A DNA stretch of 64,000 nt from Candidatus Harpocratesius repetitus. GTDB taxonomy: Archaea; Asgardarchaeota; Lokiarchaeia; Sigyniarchaeales; Promethearchaeaceae. Position numbers and translations under genes: made by a program. Positions 43,517-52,263 of the stretch are shown here, piece by piece (position 1 is the first letter of the stretch; every line of letters begins with the position of its first letter). The DNA lies in contig JAIZWK010000001.1 in assembly GCA_021498095.1 (NCBI GenBank), positions 2,680,810-2,744,809 of the forward strand, given 5' to 3'. The notes below the pieces were generated by a model. It was not told the DNA's origin. It saw only the letters and a program-made list of their open reading frames with translations, and searched no databases.

Positions 43517-46500
43517 CTAATTTTTGATTTCTAAATCAAATGGAGAAAGTTTCCAGTATCCGTTTGAATTTTTAATATGTAAAAGAAGCTGGTTATGAAT
43601 TGATTTAATCTTTTTTGTTTGTGGGGAATTATTTGTTGATTTAGAACATAATGTGGCTGAATCTCCAATAAAAATAATCTTAGTTCGAGCACGACTGATT
43701 GCAACATTTAACCTACGAAAATCTGAGTTCAAGGAGCTTAATTCATGATCTGGTCTTGAATCCACAAAACTATAGATTATCACTTCTCTTTCATTTCCTT
43801 GAAATCTATCAACAGTATCCACTGTAATATCACTAAAAGATATATTTTTATTACTCATTTGAATTTCTTTAATTTGTTTATTTCTTAGATTTTTTTGAAT
43901 AGTATTTACAAATTCAGATATTTTTGCATTATGCGCTCGAAATGCAGAAATTATTCCTATATTTTCTAAAATTTCATTAATTGCAATTAGCTTAATATTT
44001 GAACCATGAAGTGCAGTTAATAATTCTTTGATAATAACTTTGATTGTAGTTATTTCAGTTGTATTGTATTTTGATTCATTTCCAGCACCTAAATGATTAT
44101 AGGATGAATCATATCCTTTCAATTGCTTTGTATCTAAGAAAATCATACTGTTAGATGAATTCCAAACAAATTTCCCAAGATTGGAAAGTGTAAGGAAAAT
44201 ATTTTGGATTTGAGTAGACTTTGGAATAAATTGAGAAAGAAAATCAAACCATGTAAAATCTCCGATATTCTTGCTGTTAATTGTACCAGGAATTAATTTA
44301 TCTTCATAAAATGTGTGTGAAATAAACTGTGAAATCGTTTTATGCATTCTATATTGTGATTGTAGTAATGTAAAATTCGAAGTATTTTGAAATCGAGGTA
44401 GAAGTCGCTCAAAAAGTGTTTTATTTAATCCAGACTGATAATCAAAATTCAATTTTGCAAATAGTGGATTATTAACTAAATTCTCTAAATTTTTATCATC
44501 ATTAATAACTTCATATTGAGTTATTGGTGGTAATTGTTGATGATCTCCTACTAATACTCCTTTTTCTCCTTTTAACAAAGGAATTATTGCTCCAGGTTCC
44601 AAAATCTGCCCGGCTTCATCTAAAATCACCATAGCAAAGAAGTATGGTTCAAGTAATAATGATCCAACCATAGTTGTGGTTGTTGCAACTACATCTACAT
44701 TTTCTAGCAACAAACGCGCTTTTAATGGATCAACAGCTAAAATTTCGTTTTGATCATATAATTTTTTCTTATATGTACATAAAATTTCTAAATTATGACT
44801 TTTAACAATTTTAGAATTAGAACTATGAACATTGCCGATGCGGATGCATTTGATTTTTGGATAGCGCTGAATCAATTTCTCTACTAAAAGATCAACAGCT
44901 TTATTTGTAAAAGCACAAATTAACACAGGAATTTTTGGAGGGATATAGCGTTTTCGAGTTTTAAAAAAACGATCCAATGCATTTACTCGATTTTTAGGTG
45001 GATTTTTGTTTTGTAGGTGATTATTTTGGTACATTTTAAGAAAATAGTGGATGATTTCAGTGATTACTGTTGTTTTTCCAGTTCCTGGAGGCCCTTGAAT
45101 TAGTGCTAGTCGTTGAGCTTGTAGTGCACTATTAATAGCTTGTATTTGACTTTGATTTAAGTTATTTTTAGTCTCATTTTTATCTTCTTTTTCTTTTTCA
45201 AACTCAGAAATTGATGGAATTTTTTTAATTAATTTAGGATACTCTTTAAAAAGGAGTAAATCTTTGAGAAGTTGCTCATGACTTTGTTCTGGATTAAATG
45301 ATGCTCTGATAAATACATCTAATGCTTGTTTATACTGCCAAATATGATAATTTGAGAAGGAAAAATCAATTCGATATTTTTGTTTTGCAAAATCTTTTCC
45401 AAATTTTTCTAATGTCTGTGAAGTTTGAACGATAATGATTTCTGAATTGATTTCAGTTATTATTCCACTTATACTACCTACCTTGTACTTATTTAATGTC
45501 TGTGGGGTGATTAATATATAATCACCTGAGCGAAATCGAGTTTTTTGATTTGAATTGGCAGCTGGTTTAGAAAATTGATATTGGAATGATTGATTTATCA
45601 AATTTTTTGACCTAGATTGTGAACAATCATCAATAATTAAGGTTAATCCCCCAATTGCTACACCTTTCTCTTCTTGAATCTGGATTTCGTTAAAACTCTT
45701 TAGCATATCGCGTTTAACAGCCAAAAATTCGTGATCAATTAAAAATTGAAACCAATCAGCATAAAATCGGATAAGTTTTAGATCTTTTTTAAATGTAGAC
45801 TCAGAGATGGAACTTGTTTGAAAAATTATATCATTAATAGTTTGTTCGTTAGTTGATGCGCCAGATTTTAAATTTAATTGATAAAATTTATCTTTATATA
45901 GATTTAAGTAAATTTTACATATTTTTTTTGCACTGCATTGAGCACAAGGTGTATCTGGTTTCTTTAAAGGAGTAAGTCCGACTAAAAAACTCCATAATTT
46001 ATTTCTAATTTTCAATATTCGTAAAAAATCGGGAGATTGCAGCGCTATGGCTTTATTGGATGCGATTTCTTTGTTTTTGTTCGGTGGATTTAATGAATAA
46101 TGTGAAAAACGCTCATTTGGGGGATGTCGCGGATATTCAATAAGAATCTCTTCGATATTCCATTGATATAAATCTTGCAAAATTGCCCCATAAGTTAAAC
46201 CTTGATAATATGCAATCATTTGAGATGCTCTTTTACTTCTTCCCGTTTTTGTTTCTATAATAGTACATCGTTCTTGTTTTAAATCTAAAATAAATCTATC
46301 AATCCTTCCTTGTAATCCAATCACAGGTGATTGAACAAATTTTTCACAGAATATGTCAAAACGTGAAAATTTTTTTTGATAATCTTGCAAATGAGTTCTT
46401 ATAAATTCCAATTCATTTTCTAAAAAGTTTTCATAAAATTCATTAATAATATTCTTTTCTAATTTTCCTAAAATCACAAAATACTGCCAATTTTGCGAGA

Positions 46501-47086
46501 CTGCAATTTGAAAAGCACTTAATATATCTTGTTTAGTGGGAACCCGAAAACCATTTGAAGATTTCAGCTTGGGAAAGAGAATAGCAAGATAATCATGAAT
46601 TAAATTTCCCCACATCATGTATTCATTTGCTTCACTTGCTACATTAAAATAAAGATCAAGAAAGGATTGAATTTCGCAGTATTCATAACCTCCAATCCAA
46701 CTAGAATTGATATATGTAAAGTTATCTAAAATGGCATGATAAATTTCCAAATAGCGCTGTCTTGATGGAAGAATCTTAAATATTCCTTTAATAATAACCA
46801 CAGTTATCGGAAAAAACGATTTTGGCAGTTCAGCTAATATATTAGCAATATCTTTATAGACAAACGCAAAAATTTCCTTTCCATTTGCATCTACTAAAAG
46901 AACAGTGGTAAATCCTTTTTCTTTATTTATTTGCAGAATTTTCGATATAGAGCAAAAAAGAGGTTTTTCATAAGTGATTTGTATGTCTCCTTTTTTATTT
47001 ACCTCTTTGTTTTCATCTTTATCTTTATATTCATTAAATGTAACAGAAATTGGTTTATATTCTTGAATAAAATGTAAATCATTCAT
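43517..47086 (-). CDS. Dna2-like nuclease-helicase (Fe-S nuclease fused to SF1 helicase)
   Basis: The 1189 residues have an N-terminal OB-like region (about 40-125). A PD-(D/E)XK nuclease follows, with Asp263 (LQGRIDRF) and Glu278-x-Lys280 (IIETKTG). Four cysteines, Cys137 plus Cys381-x2-Cys384-x5-Cys390, are placed as in the [4Fe-4S] cluster of Dna2. The superfamily 1 helicase of the Upf1/Dna2 group has Walker A GPPGTGKT (665-672), LDEAGQ, GDHQQLPPI, SQYRMH, VDRFQGNERE and LNVAISRARTK. Dna2 removes 5' flaps and resects ends in replication and repair. All nuclease and helicase motifs look intact. It precedes topA on the same strand. A Cas4-helicase or Upf1-type reading is less likely because of the Fe-S spacing. 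Confidence 0.85.
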   Translation of the reverse strand: MNDLHFIQEYKPISVTFNEYKDKDENKEVNKKGDIQITYEKPLFCSISKILQINKEKGFTTVLLVDANGKEIFAFVYKDIANILAELPKSFFPITVVIIKGIFKILPSRQRYLEIYHAILDNFTYINSSWIGGYEYCEIQSFLDLYFNVASEANEYMMWGNLIHDYLAILFPKLKSSNGFRVPTKQDILSAFQIAVSQNWQYFVILGKLEKNIINEFYENFLENELEFIRTHLQDYQKKFSRFDIFCEKFVQSPVIGLQGRIDRFILDLKQERCTIIETKTGRSKRASQMIAYYQGLTYGAILQDLYQWNIEEILIEYPRHPPNERFSHYSLNPPNKNKEIASNKAIALQSPDFLRILKIRNKLWSFLVGLTPLKKPDTPCAQCSAKKICKIYLNLYKDKFYQLNLKSGASTNEQTINDIIFQTSSISESTFKKDLKLIRFYADWFQFLIDHEFLAVKRDMLKSFNEIQIQEEKGVAIGGLTLIIDDCSQSRSKNLINQSFQYQFSKPAANSNQKTRFRSGDYILITPQTLNKYKVGSISGIITEINSEIIIVQTSQTLEKFGKDFAKQKYRIDFSFSNYHIWQYKQALDVFIRASFNPEQSHEQLLKDLLLFKEYPKLIKKIPSISEFEKEKEDKNETKNNLNQSQIQAINSALQAQRLALIQGPPGTGKTTVITEIIHYFLKMYQNNHLQNKNPPKNRVNALDRFFKTRKRYIPPKIPVLICAFTNKAVDLLVEKLIQRYPKIKCIRIGNVHSSNSKIVKSHNLEILCTYKKKLYDQNEILAVDPLKARLLLENVDVVATTTTMVGSLLLEPYFFAMVILDEAGQILEPGAIIPLLKGEKGVLVGDHQQLPPITQYEVINDDKNLENLVNNPLFAKLNFDYQSGLNKTLFERLLPRFQNTSNFTLLQSQYRMHKTISQFISHTFYEDKLIPGTINSKNIGDFTWFDFLSQFIPKSTQIQNIFLTLSNLGKFVWNSSNSMIFLDTKQLKGYDSSYNHLGAGNESKYNTTEITTIKVIIKELLTALHGSNIKLIAINEILENIGIISAFRAHNAKISEFVNTIQKNLRNKQIKEIQMSNKNISFSDITVDTVDRFQGNEREVIIYSFVDSRPDHELSSLNSDFRRLNVAISRARTKIIFIGDSATLCSKSTNNSPQTKKIKSIHNQLLLHIKNSNGYWKLSPFDLEIKN

Positions 47087-47117
47087 ATTACTTTCGTTCC
47101 TTTTGAAAATAATTTTG

Positions 47118-47132
47118 GATATATAAATAATA
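47118..47132 (-). promoter_or_regulatory. Candidate TATA box for the helicase gene
   Basis: On the minus strand ATTATTTATATATCC lies about 35 nt ahead of the ATG. An AAAGGAAC run at 47097-47104 could be the ribosome binding site. Confidence 0.4.
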
Positions 47133-47180
47133 TTTGGCTCTGTAATTATTTTTTAAATTGATAAAAGAAGAATTTTCGAT

Positions 47181-47228
47181 TTTTTGCATTTTTGCATTTT
47201 TGCATTTTTGCATTTTTGCATTTTTGCA
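47181..47228. repeat. 8-bp tandem repeat in divergent promoter region
   Basis: Six perfect TTTTTGCA units stand between the TATA-like sites of the helicase (minus) and the alpha-oxoamine synthase (plus). Repeat-number change here would alter promoter spacing in both directions. Confidence 0.85.
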
Positions 47229-47262
47229 TTTTTTGTTAATTCCAAAATTCAAAATTTTCAAA

Positions 47263-47275
47263 CTATATATTTTTA
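47263..47275 (+). promoter_or_regulatory. Candidate TATA box for the alpha-oxoamine synthase gene
   Basis: CTATATATTTTTA lies 54 nt ahead of the coding start. A GAGAGTGAT run just before the ATG serves as ribosome binding site. Confidence 0.45.
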
Positions 47276-47328
47276 TACTTATCAGTTAAAGTAATTACCA
47301 AACAAGTTAAATATATGAGAGTGATTTA

Positions 47329-48519
47329 ATGAAAAACATCTTTACAAAGGCAGAGAAATTTACTGAACCACAAAAATTCAAAAAACTTGGATTATACCCG
47401 TATTTTGTTCAATTTAGCGCAACTATTGGGTCACGTACATCTATTCAAGGAAAAGAAACAATAATGCTGGGAAGTAACAATTATATGGGTTTGACTTCTC
47501 ATCCAGAAATGCTTAAAGCTGCGAAAAATGCTATTGACCAATTTGGAACTGGATGCACCGGTTCTCGATTACTAAATGGAACACTTGATTTACATAATGA
47601 AATGGAAGAAAAACTTTCAAAATTTTTAGAATACGATGATACTATCGCATTTTCAACAGGATTTCAAGTGAATATCGGAATTATAGGCGCATTGACTACA
47701 AAAAAGGATTATGTTATTTCTGATGAAAAGAATCATGCTTCAATTATTGATGGATGTCGCTTATCGAAAGCAAAAACAATTGTTTATAAGCATAATGATC
47801 CTCAAGATCTTGAAAAGAAACTTCGAGAGCTCCCGAAAGAAGCGGGAAAATTGTTAATTACAGAAGGTGTTTTTAGCATTGAGGGTGATCTAGCACCTTT
47901 AAAAGAAATAACCGAAATTGCTCATCAATATAATGCAAAAGTCATGATTGATGATGCTCATGCAACAGGTGTTCTTGGAGAACATGGAGAAGGAACACCA
48001 AATCACTTGGGTTTGAAGAAGGATGACGTAGACATTCTATCTGGTACTTTTTCTAAATCTTTTGCGTCAATAGGTGGATTTGCATCTGCCTCTGAAGAAG
48101 TAATAAACTATCTGAAACACACTGCAAGAAGTTTTCTCTTCAGTGCATCTATGCCTCCTGCATCTTGTGCCAGCGTGATAAAAGCAACAGAATTAATTAA
48201 AAACGGCGATGATATGAGGGAAAACTTGAGAAATCTACTTAAACGTTATCGTAAAGGATTAGTTGATGCTGGATTTAACACTGTTTACAGCGAATCTGCT
48301 ATTGTACCAATCATTGTAGGAGAACAAGTAAAGAATTTTCAATTATGGCGCGGGCTACTGGATAATGGGGTGTATACTAATCCTTATATGATTCCAGCCG
48401 TGCCAATTGGTCATGAATTATTACGAAGTAGTATTATTGCTACCCATTCAAAGCGAGATATTGATGAAGCTTTAGAAATCATAGAAAATGTAGGTCGTTC
48501 ATTAAAAATTATATCATAA
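47329..48519 (+). CDS. Alpha-oxoamine synthase (serine-palmitoyltransferase/KBL-like)
   Basis: The 396 residues form a fold-type I PLP enzyme of the alpha-oxoamine synthase family (KBL, BioF, SPT, ALAS). Lys243 in GTFSKSFAS binds PLP. His136, Asp208 and His211 (DDAHATG) are other active-site residues. The run GLYPYF...MLGSNNYMGLTSHPE...FGTGCTGSRLLNGTLDLH resembles bacterial (Bacteroidota-type) serine palmitoyltransferases more than typical BioF or KBL. The family joins an amino acid to an acyl-CoA with loss of CO2. A sphingoid-base route is therefore possible, but glycine + acetyl-CoA (KBL) is not excluded. There are no neighbours of either pathway. Confidence 0.85.
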   Translation: MKNIFTKAEKFTEPQKFKKLGLYPYFVQFSATIGSRTSIQGKETIMLGSNNYMGLTSHPEMLKAAKNAIDQFGTGCTGSRLLNGTLDLHNEMEEKLSKFLEYDDTIAFSTGFQVNIGIIGALTTKKDYVISDEKNHASIIDGCRLSKAKTIVYKHNDPQDLEKKLRELPKEAGKLLITEGVFSIEGDLAPLKEITEIAHQYNAKVMIDDAHATGVLGEHGEGTPNHLGLKKDDVDILSGTFSKSFASIGGFASASEEVINYLKHTARSFLFSASMPPASCASVIKATELIKNGDDMRENLRNLLKRYRKGLVDAGFNTVYSESAIVPIIVGEQVKNFQLWRGLLDNGVYTNPYMIPAVPIGHELLRSSIIATHSKRDIDEALEIIENVGRSLKIIS

Positions 48520-48531
48520 TTATTGGATCGA

Positions 48532-48560
48532 ATTTTTCTTTGTTTTTGTTTTTGTTTTTT
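48532..48560 (+). terminator. T-rich terminator of the alpha-oxoamine synthase gene
   Basis: Several runs of five to seven T, spaced by single C or G, begin 13 nt after the stop codon. This is the expected form of an archaeal U-tract terminator. Confidence 0.5.
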
Positions 48561-48610
48561 TAGTTTAGTTTAGTTTAGTTTAGTTTACTTTACTTTAGTT
48601 TACTTTAATT
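48561..48610. repeat. 5-bp tandem repeat at a convergent junction
   Basis: Ten units of the TAGTT type (the first five perfect, later ones TACTT or TAATT) fill the space up to 3 nt before the TrmO stop codon. Confidence 0.8.
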
Positions 48611-48613
48611 AAA

Positions 48614-49114
48614 TCAATGAGGAACACCTTTAATATGAAGAAGTAAGTGTTCTTTATCATCTCGATTATTAAATTGCAACCAACCATAATTTGCATCGAT
48701 TTTTGCATCTAAATCTTGAATATAGGGCTTGATATCCAGTAAAGGAGTATTATTAAATACATCTAAACCTGAAGTATAGATTCTATTATCTTCAATTTTT
48801 TTCAATTTAACAATAGAAAGCCCTATAGGATTTGGACGATGAGGAGAACGCGATGCAAAAACTCCAACTTTCATATTATCAACCCAAGGGGGTTGAACGA
48901 TATTAATATCTCCTTTTTTCTTCAATCGATCAATGTAAAAAATCACAAAAATATAACGAAATTTTTCCAAACCTTGTAGTCCCTTAATATAATTTGTTTG
49001 AACTTCAATATAGAAAATTCCTTTATCATTTGTCACCGGTTGATATGGTGCTTTTTCGGTATAAGGTGTGTGAATAATGCCAATTGGTCGAAAAATAATA
49101 TCCATTTTAATCAT
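48614..49114 (-). CDS. trmO: tRNA (m6t6A37) methyltransferase TrmO (TsaA/UPF0066)
   Basis: About 165 residues match the TrmO family, which methylates t6A37 in tRNA-Thr with S-adenosylmethionine. Signature: FRPIGIIHTPY near the N-terminus and GVFASRSPHRPNPIGLS in the middle. The beta-barrel fold occupies almost the whole chain. Two ATG codons (49114 and 49105) are possible, and neither has a clear ribosome binding site. It is convergent with the alpha-oxoamine synthase. Confidence 0.88.
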   Translation of the reverse strand: MIKMDIIFRPIGIIHTPYTEKAPYQPVTNDKGIFYIEVQTNYIKGLQGLEKFRYIFVIFYIDRLKKKGDINIVQPPWVDNMKVGVFASRSPHRPNPIGLSIVKLKKIEDNRIYTSGLDVFNNTPLLDIKPYIQDLDAKIDANYGWLQFNNRDDKEHLLLHIKGVPH

Positions 49115-49170
49115 AATATATAAGAACAAATCAATTAAAAAATCAAGTAAAATTTGAAGTTAAAAAAAGA

Positions 49171-49653
49171 TTACTTTTGTTCGGGTGATTTCCATTTATC
49201 TAAATATATTTGGTATTCATCCATTAATCTTTCAATATCAATATCCTTCTTATCTTTGACGTTTTGAAGCGCCATCAATAATATTTTTGTTTGAAGTAGT
49301 TGAAATTCTTGATTTTTTAGATCACTAGTTAATAAAAATCGATGAGTCATTTCATTACTTTTTCTTTGATCTTGCGTCGTAATATCAAGCTTATCAAGAA
49401 AATAACCGAGTAAAATTGTTCCTATTAAAGCAATAGGCACTAAAACAGCTAAAATTAGCCAAATACTAATTGAATCGTATGCATATTTTGTTGTCATTAC
49501 AGCAGTAATGGAACTCATTCCTAAAGTTAAATAGGACATACCAAGCTTAAACCGTGAGAGTTGTCTGCCAATGAATGGAGCATTAATTTTTTTCTTTTTT
49601 TGATGAGATTTATCAGAATTTTTATTTTTTAATCCTTTAATTTTCAATTTCAT
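49171..49653 (-). CDS. Small membrane protein with coiled C-terminal tail
   Basis: About 160 residues: a basic N-terminus (MKLKIKGLKNKNSDKSHQKKKK), two hydrophobic segments (about 37-55 and 63-88) and a long polar C-terminal helix likely to be a coiled coil. The family was not recognised. The start is set at ATG 49653; a TTG at 49665 would add four residues. Confidence 0.65.
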   Translation of the reverse strand: MKLKIKGLKNKNSDKSHQKKKKINAPFIGRQLSRFKLGMSYLTLGMSSITAVMTTKYAYDSISIWLILAVLVPIALIGTILLGYFLDKLDITTQDQRKSNEMTHRFLLTSDLKNQEFQLLQTKILLMALQNVKDKKDIDIERLMDEYQIYLDKWKSPEQK

Positions 49654-49700
49654 AAGTGTAATCAATAATGCAATAGAATTACAATTTAAAATTTTTAGCT

Positions 49701-50204
49701 TTACATTTGATTCTTTAAATTATTTGAAAATGGATTGTGAACAATTATATTTTCTATGAAATAAAATGCTTTATCATTTGTAATAATATTATTAATATTA
49801 TGAAGATTCATTGAATGTAAAATCGTTGAATCGCGCCCACCTATGCTTGTTTTTAAGCCATATTTATATAGAAAATTAAGCGTATTTTCTAGATCTCCCT
49901 GATTAATTATGTCAAAAGAAATTTTAAAGAAAGGAAATTTCGATTTAAGTAAATTTTTTGCAATATTGAAGCCCTTTTCTCCCACTTTTTTTATTAACAA
50001 ATGAGATAATTCGATTATGATAAATTCATTAATAAAAAATTCATTATCTGGAATTTTAATCAATTTATCGAAATATATTTTAGTAATTTTATGATTCTTG
50101 GAATTAGCAACTAAATACCACCAAAGAATATTTGTATCAACGAAATAATCTGTAATATCAATCCAACTCCTTAGAATTCCAAATTTCCTTAGGATTAATT
50201 TCAT
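49701..50204 (-). CDS. PIN-domain toxin (VapC-like)
   Basis: About 167 residues with PIN-domain acidic residues: FVDTNILWWYL near the start, a Glu in FIIIELSHLL, GGRDSTILHSM, and TNDKAF near the end. PIN proteins are Mg2+-dependent RNases, usually toxins. The gene overlaps the upstream small gene by 47 nt from ATG 50204. PIN domains usually begin about four residues before the FVDTN run. An AAGGAG site (50167-50172) lies just ahead of an in-frame ATT (50162) that would give exactly that length, so a non-canonical start is possible. Confidence 0.75.
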   Translation of the reverse strand: MKLILRKFGILRSWIDITDYFVDTNILWWYLVANSKNHKITKIYFDKLIKIPDNEFFINEFIIIELSHLLIKKVGEKGFNIAKNLLKSKFPFFKISFDIINQGDLENTLNFLYKYGLKTSIGGRDSTILHSMNLHNINNIITNDKAFYFIENIIVHNPFSNNLKNQM

Positions 50205-50442
50205 CAGGATCTTTTACAGTCAAAATTCCTGAAAAGGAATTAATAAACTCATCTCGAATATTAGAGTTACTGGCTTTTTCTCGATTTTTAAGAGCATCTA
50301 ATATAGTTTGATAATTTTCTTTACCAATTTTAAAAATTAATGATAATAATTCTTTTTTTGTTAATTTAATCTTAGTATCGAGATAAATTCGTGCAATTAA
50401 TTCATCTAGTTCATTTTGATGATCAAATTTTATTGTTGACAT
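50158..50442 (-). CDS. Putative antitoxin partner of the PIN toxin
   Basis: This 94-residue protein is mostly charged alpha-helix with a short C-terminal acidic tail (DPDEINPKEIWNSKELD). Small size, position just upstream and overlap with the PIN gene are the reasons for the antitoxin call; no DNA-binding fold was firmly recognised. The C-terminal tail could wrap the toxin, as in other VapB proteins. Confidence 0.6.
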   Translation of the reverse strand: MSTIKFDHQNELDELIARIYLDTKIKLTKKELLSLIFKIGKENYQTILDALKNREKASNSNIRDEFINSFSGILTVKDPDEINPKEIWNSKELD

Positions 50443-50587
50443 AGCAACTAGATCACTTAGTAACCAAGTAACTTTACCCTAAAAAAGATATACATTATAA
50501 AGCAAATTTATCGTCTTTAAAAAAGTGTAAACTCAAAATTATCAGTTTTGTTTAATTTGATTGAGTACTTTTAATTATTGATTTAAT

Positions 50588-51565
50588 TTGGTGAAAACAT
50601 CTATAACAAAAGATAAAGCAGTTCATACTGTTTTTGGAATTGTCCCTTCGCGAAGGTTGGGTCAATCACTTGGTATTAGCCCAATCCCTAAAAAAACTTG
50701 CAATTATTCTTGTATTTACTGTCAACTCGGAAGAACACAGAAATTCACGAAAAACCGTAGTTTATTTTTTCCAATTACCCGTATCATCCAAGAACTGAAG
50801 GAATACTTATCTAGCATTAGTGAAGCACAATATGATATTATTACGATTGTAGGTGACGGAGAACCTACTCTTTATGAAGGATTAGGTGAACTTATAAATC
50901 AAATTAAAAGTATCCAAAAAAAGCCAGTGGCAGTAATATCTAATGGCTCATTAATGGCAAATAAACAAGTTCGACAAGATTTATCTCTTGCAGATGTTGT
51001 TCTTCTCAATTTTGACAGTTGGGATGAAGAAAGTTTTAAAAAGATTAACCGTCCGTTAAAATTAATTAATTTTAAAAAGCGTTATGAAGGTTATTTAAAA
51101 TTTAGAGAAGAATTTTCAGGAATATTATATCTTGAAGTAATGTTGGTCAAAGGAATAAATGATAAGGAAGAACAAGTCTCAAAAATTGCAAAATTAATTG
51201 AAAAAATCCATCCAAATGTAGTATTTGTTAATGTTCCTGTTAGACCGCCGGCAGAATCATGGGTAAAAATACCAGACCAAGAGAATATCGATAAAGCGCG
51301 TGAAATATTAAATGCGCGCCGCATGGACTATTTACCTGCTGGAGATTTTAGCTCTTTAGAAAAAAATCCTATTGAAGCCATTATAGATATTATAGGAAGG
51401 CACCCCATGAGAGAAGAAGATATTGAAACATTTTTACATGGAAGAATAATTAATAATCCTGATAGAATTAAAGAATTAAAAGAACAAATAATTTCCGAAT
51501 TAAGAGCGATTTCAAAAGTGAAAGAAATTTCTTACGGTTCAACTCGATTCTTTCGTTTGGTTTGA
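50588..51565 (+). CDS. COG0731-type radical SAM protein (TYW1-like)
   Basis: The 325 residues have a standard radical SAM cluster motif CNYSCIYC (Cys38, Cys42, Cys45), then GDGEPTLYEGL, SNGSLM and LNFDSWDEESF. The C-terminal part is a winged-helix-like domain (about 240-325). COG0731 proteins are related to the tRNA wybutosine enzyme TYW1 but often lack its target, so the substrate is unknown. TTG 50588 or GTG 50591 is the start; neither has a clear ribosome binding site. Confidence 0.82.
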   Translation: MVKTSITKDKAVHTVFGIVPSRRLGQSLGISPIPKKTCNYSCIYCQLGRTQKFTKNRSLFFPITRIIQELKEYLSSISEAQYDIITIVGDGEPTLYEGLGELINQIKSIQKKPVAVISNGSLMANKQVRQDLSLADVVLLNFDSWDEESFKKINRPLKLINFKKRYEGYLKFREEFSGILYLEVMLVKGINDKEEQVSKIAKLIEKIHPNVVFVNVPVRPPAESWVKIPDQENIDKAREILNARRMDYLPAGDFSSLEKNPIEAIIDIIGRHPMREEDIETFLHGRIINNPDRIKELKEQIISELRAISKVKEISYGSTRFFRLV

Positions 51566-51666
51566 ACGCTTGAAATCTTCTATAAACTTAATTGAATTAT
51601 TAAAAAAAATGAACTTAATAGATTCTAACAAAAAAAATTTTTAAAACAGAATTATTTTTTCAATTC

Positions 51667-52227
51667 ATGGTTGAATTTCCCATTCTATTCACAGAGCGTT
51701 TAAAATTACGAAAACCCCAAAAAGATGATGAACAAATTCAAAAAGAAATTTTGCAAGATAAAGAAATCATGCGTTACATTGGTATGGAACCTTTTAAAAC
51801 TATAGATGATGTAAGAAATGAAATGAAATGGTTTATAGATTTAGTAGAAAAAGGAGAGGGAATAAGATGGATAATTGCACTTAAAGAAACAAACGAATGT
51901 ATAGGGGATATTGGATTCCATCGCTTGGATAAAAGGCATTTTAAATGTGAAATTGGCTATAAACTAAAACGATCATTTTGGGGTAAAGGTTATATGACAG
52001 AAGCAGGAAAATCTGCTTTGAATTATGCATTTGATAAATTAAATGTCAATAGAATTGAAGGGTTGGTCGATCCTAGAAATTTACCTTCAATTCGATTACT
52101 TGAGCGATTGGGGTTCAAAAAGGAAGGAATATTGAGAGATTATGAATTTGAGCGCGGTGAATTTGTCAATCTTCAAATCAGTTCAATTTTAAAAAGAGAA
52201 TGGGAAAAAATGAAAAATGATAATTAA
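51667..52227 (+). CDS. RimJ/RimL-like GNAT acetyltransferase
   Basis: This 186-residue protein matches RimJ/RimL-type N-acetyltransferases: FTERLKLRKPQKDDE at the N-terminus, IGDIGFHRLDK, and the acetyl-CoA region KLKRSFWGKGYMTEAGKSAL. LVDPRNLPSIRLLERLGFKKEG closes it. It acetylates the N-terminal amine of a protein or a small amine. It lies about 100 nt after the radical SAM gene. Confidence 0.85.
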   Translation: MVEFPILFTERLKLRKPQKDDEQIQKEILQDKEIMRYIGMEPFKTIDDVRNEMKWFIDLVEKGEGIRWIIALKETNECIGDIGFHRLDKRHFKCEIGYKLKRSFWGKGYMTEAGKSALNYAFDKLNVNRIEGLVDPRNLPSIRLLERLGFKKEGILRDYEFERGEFVNLQISSILKREWEKMKNDN

Positions 52228-52263
52228 TATAAAAAAAGAACTTAAAAAAAATAGAAAAAAGGC

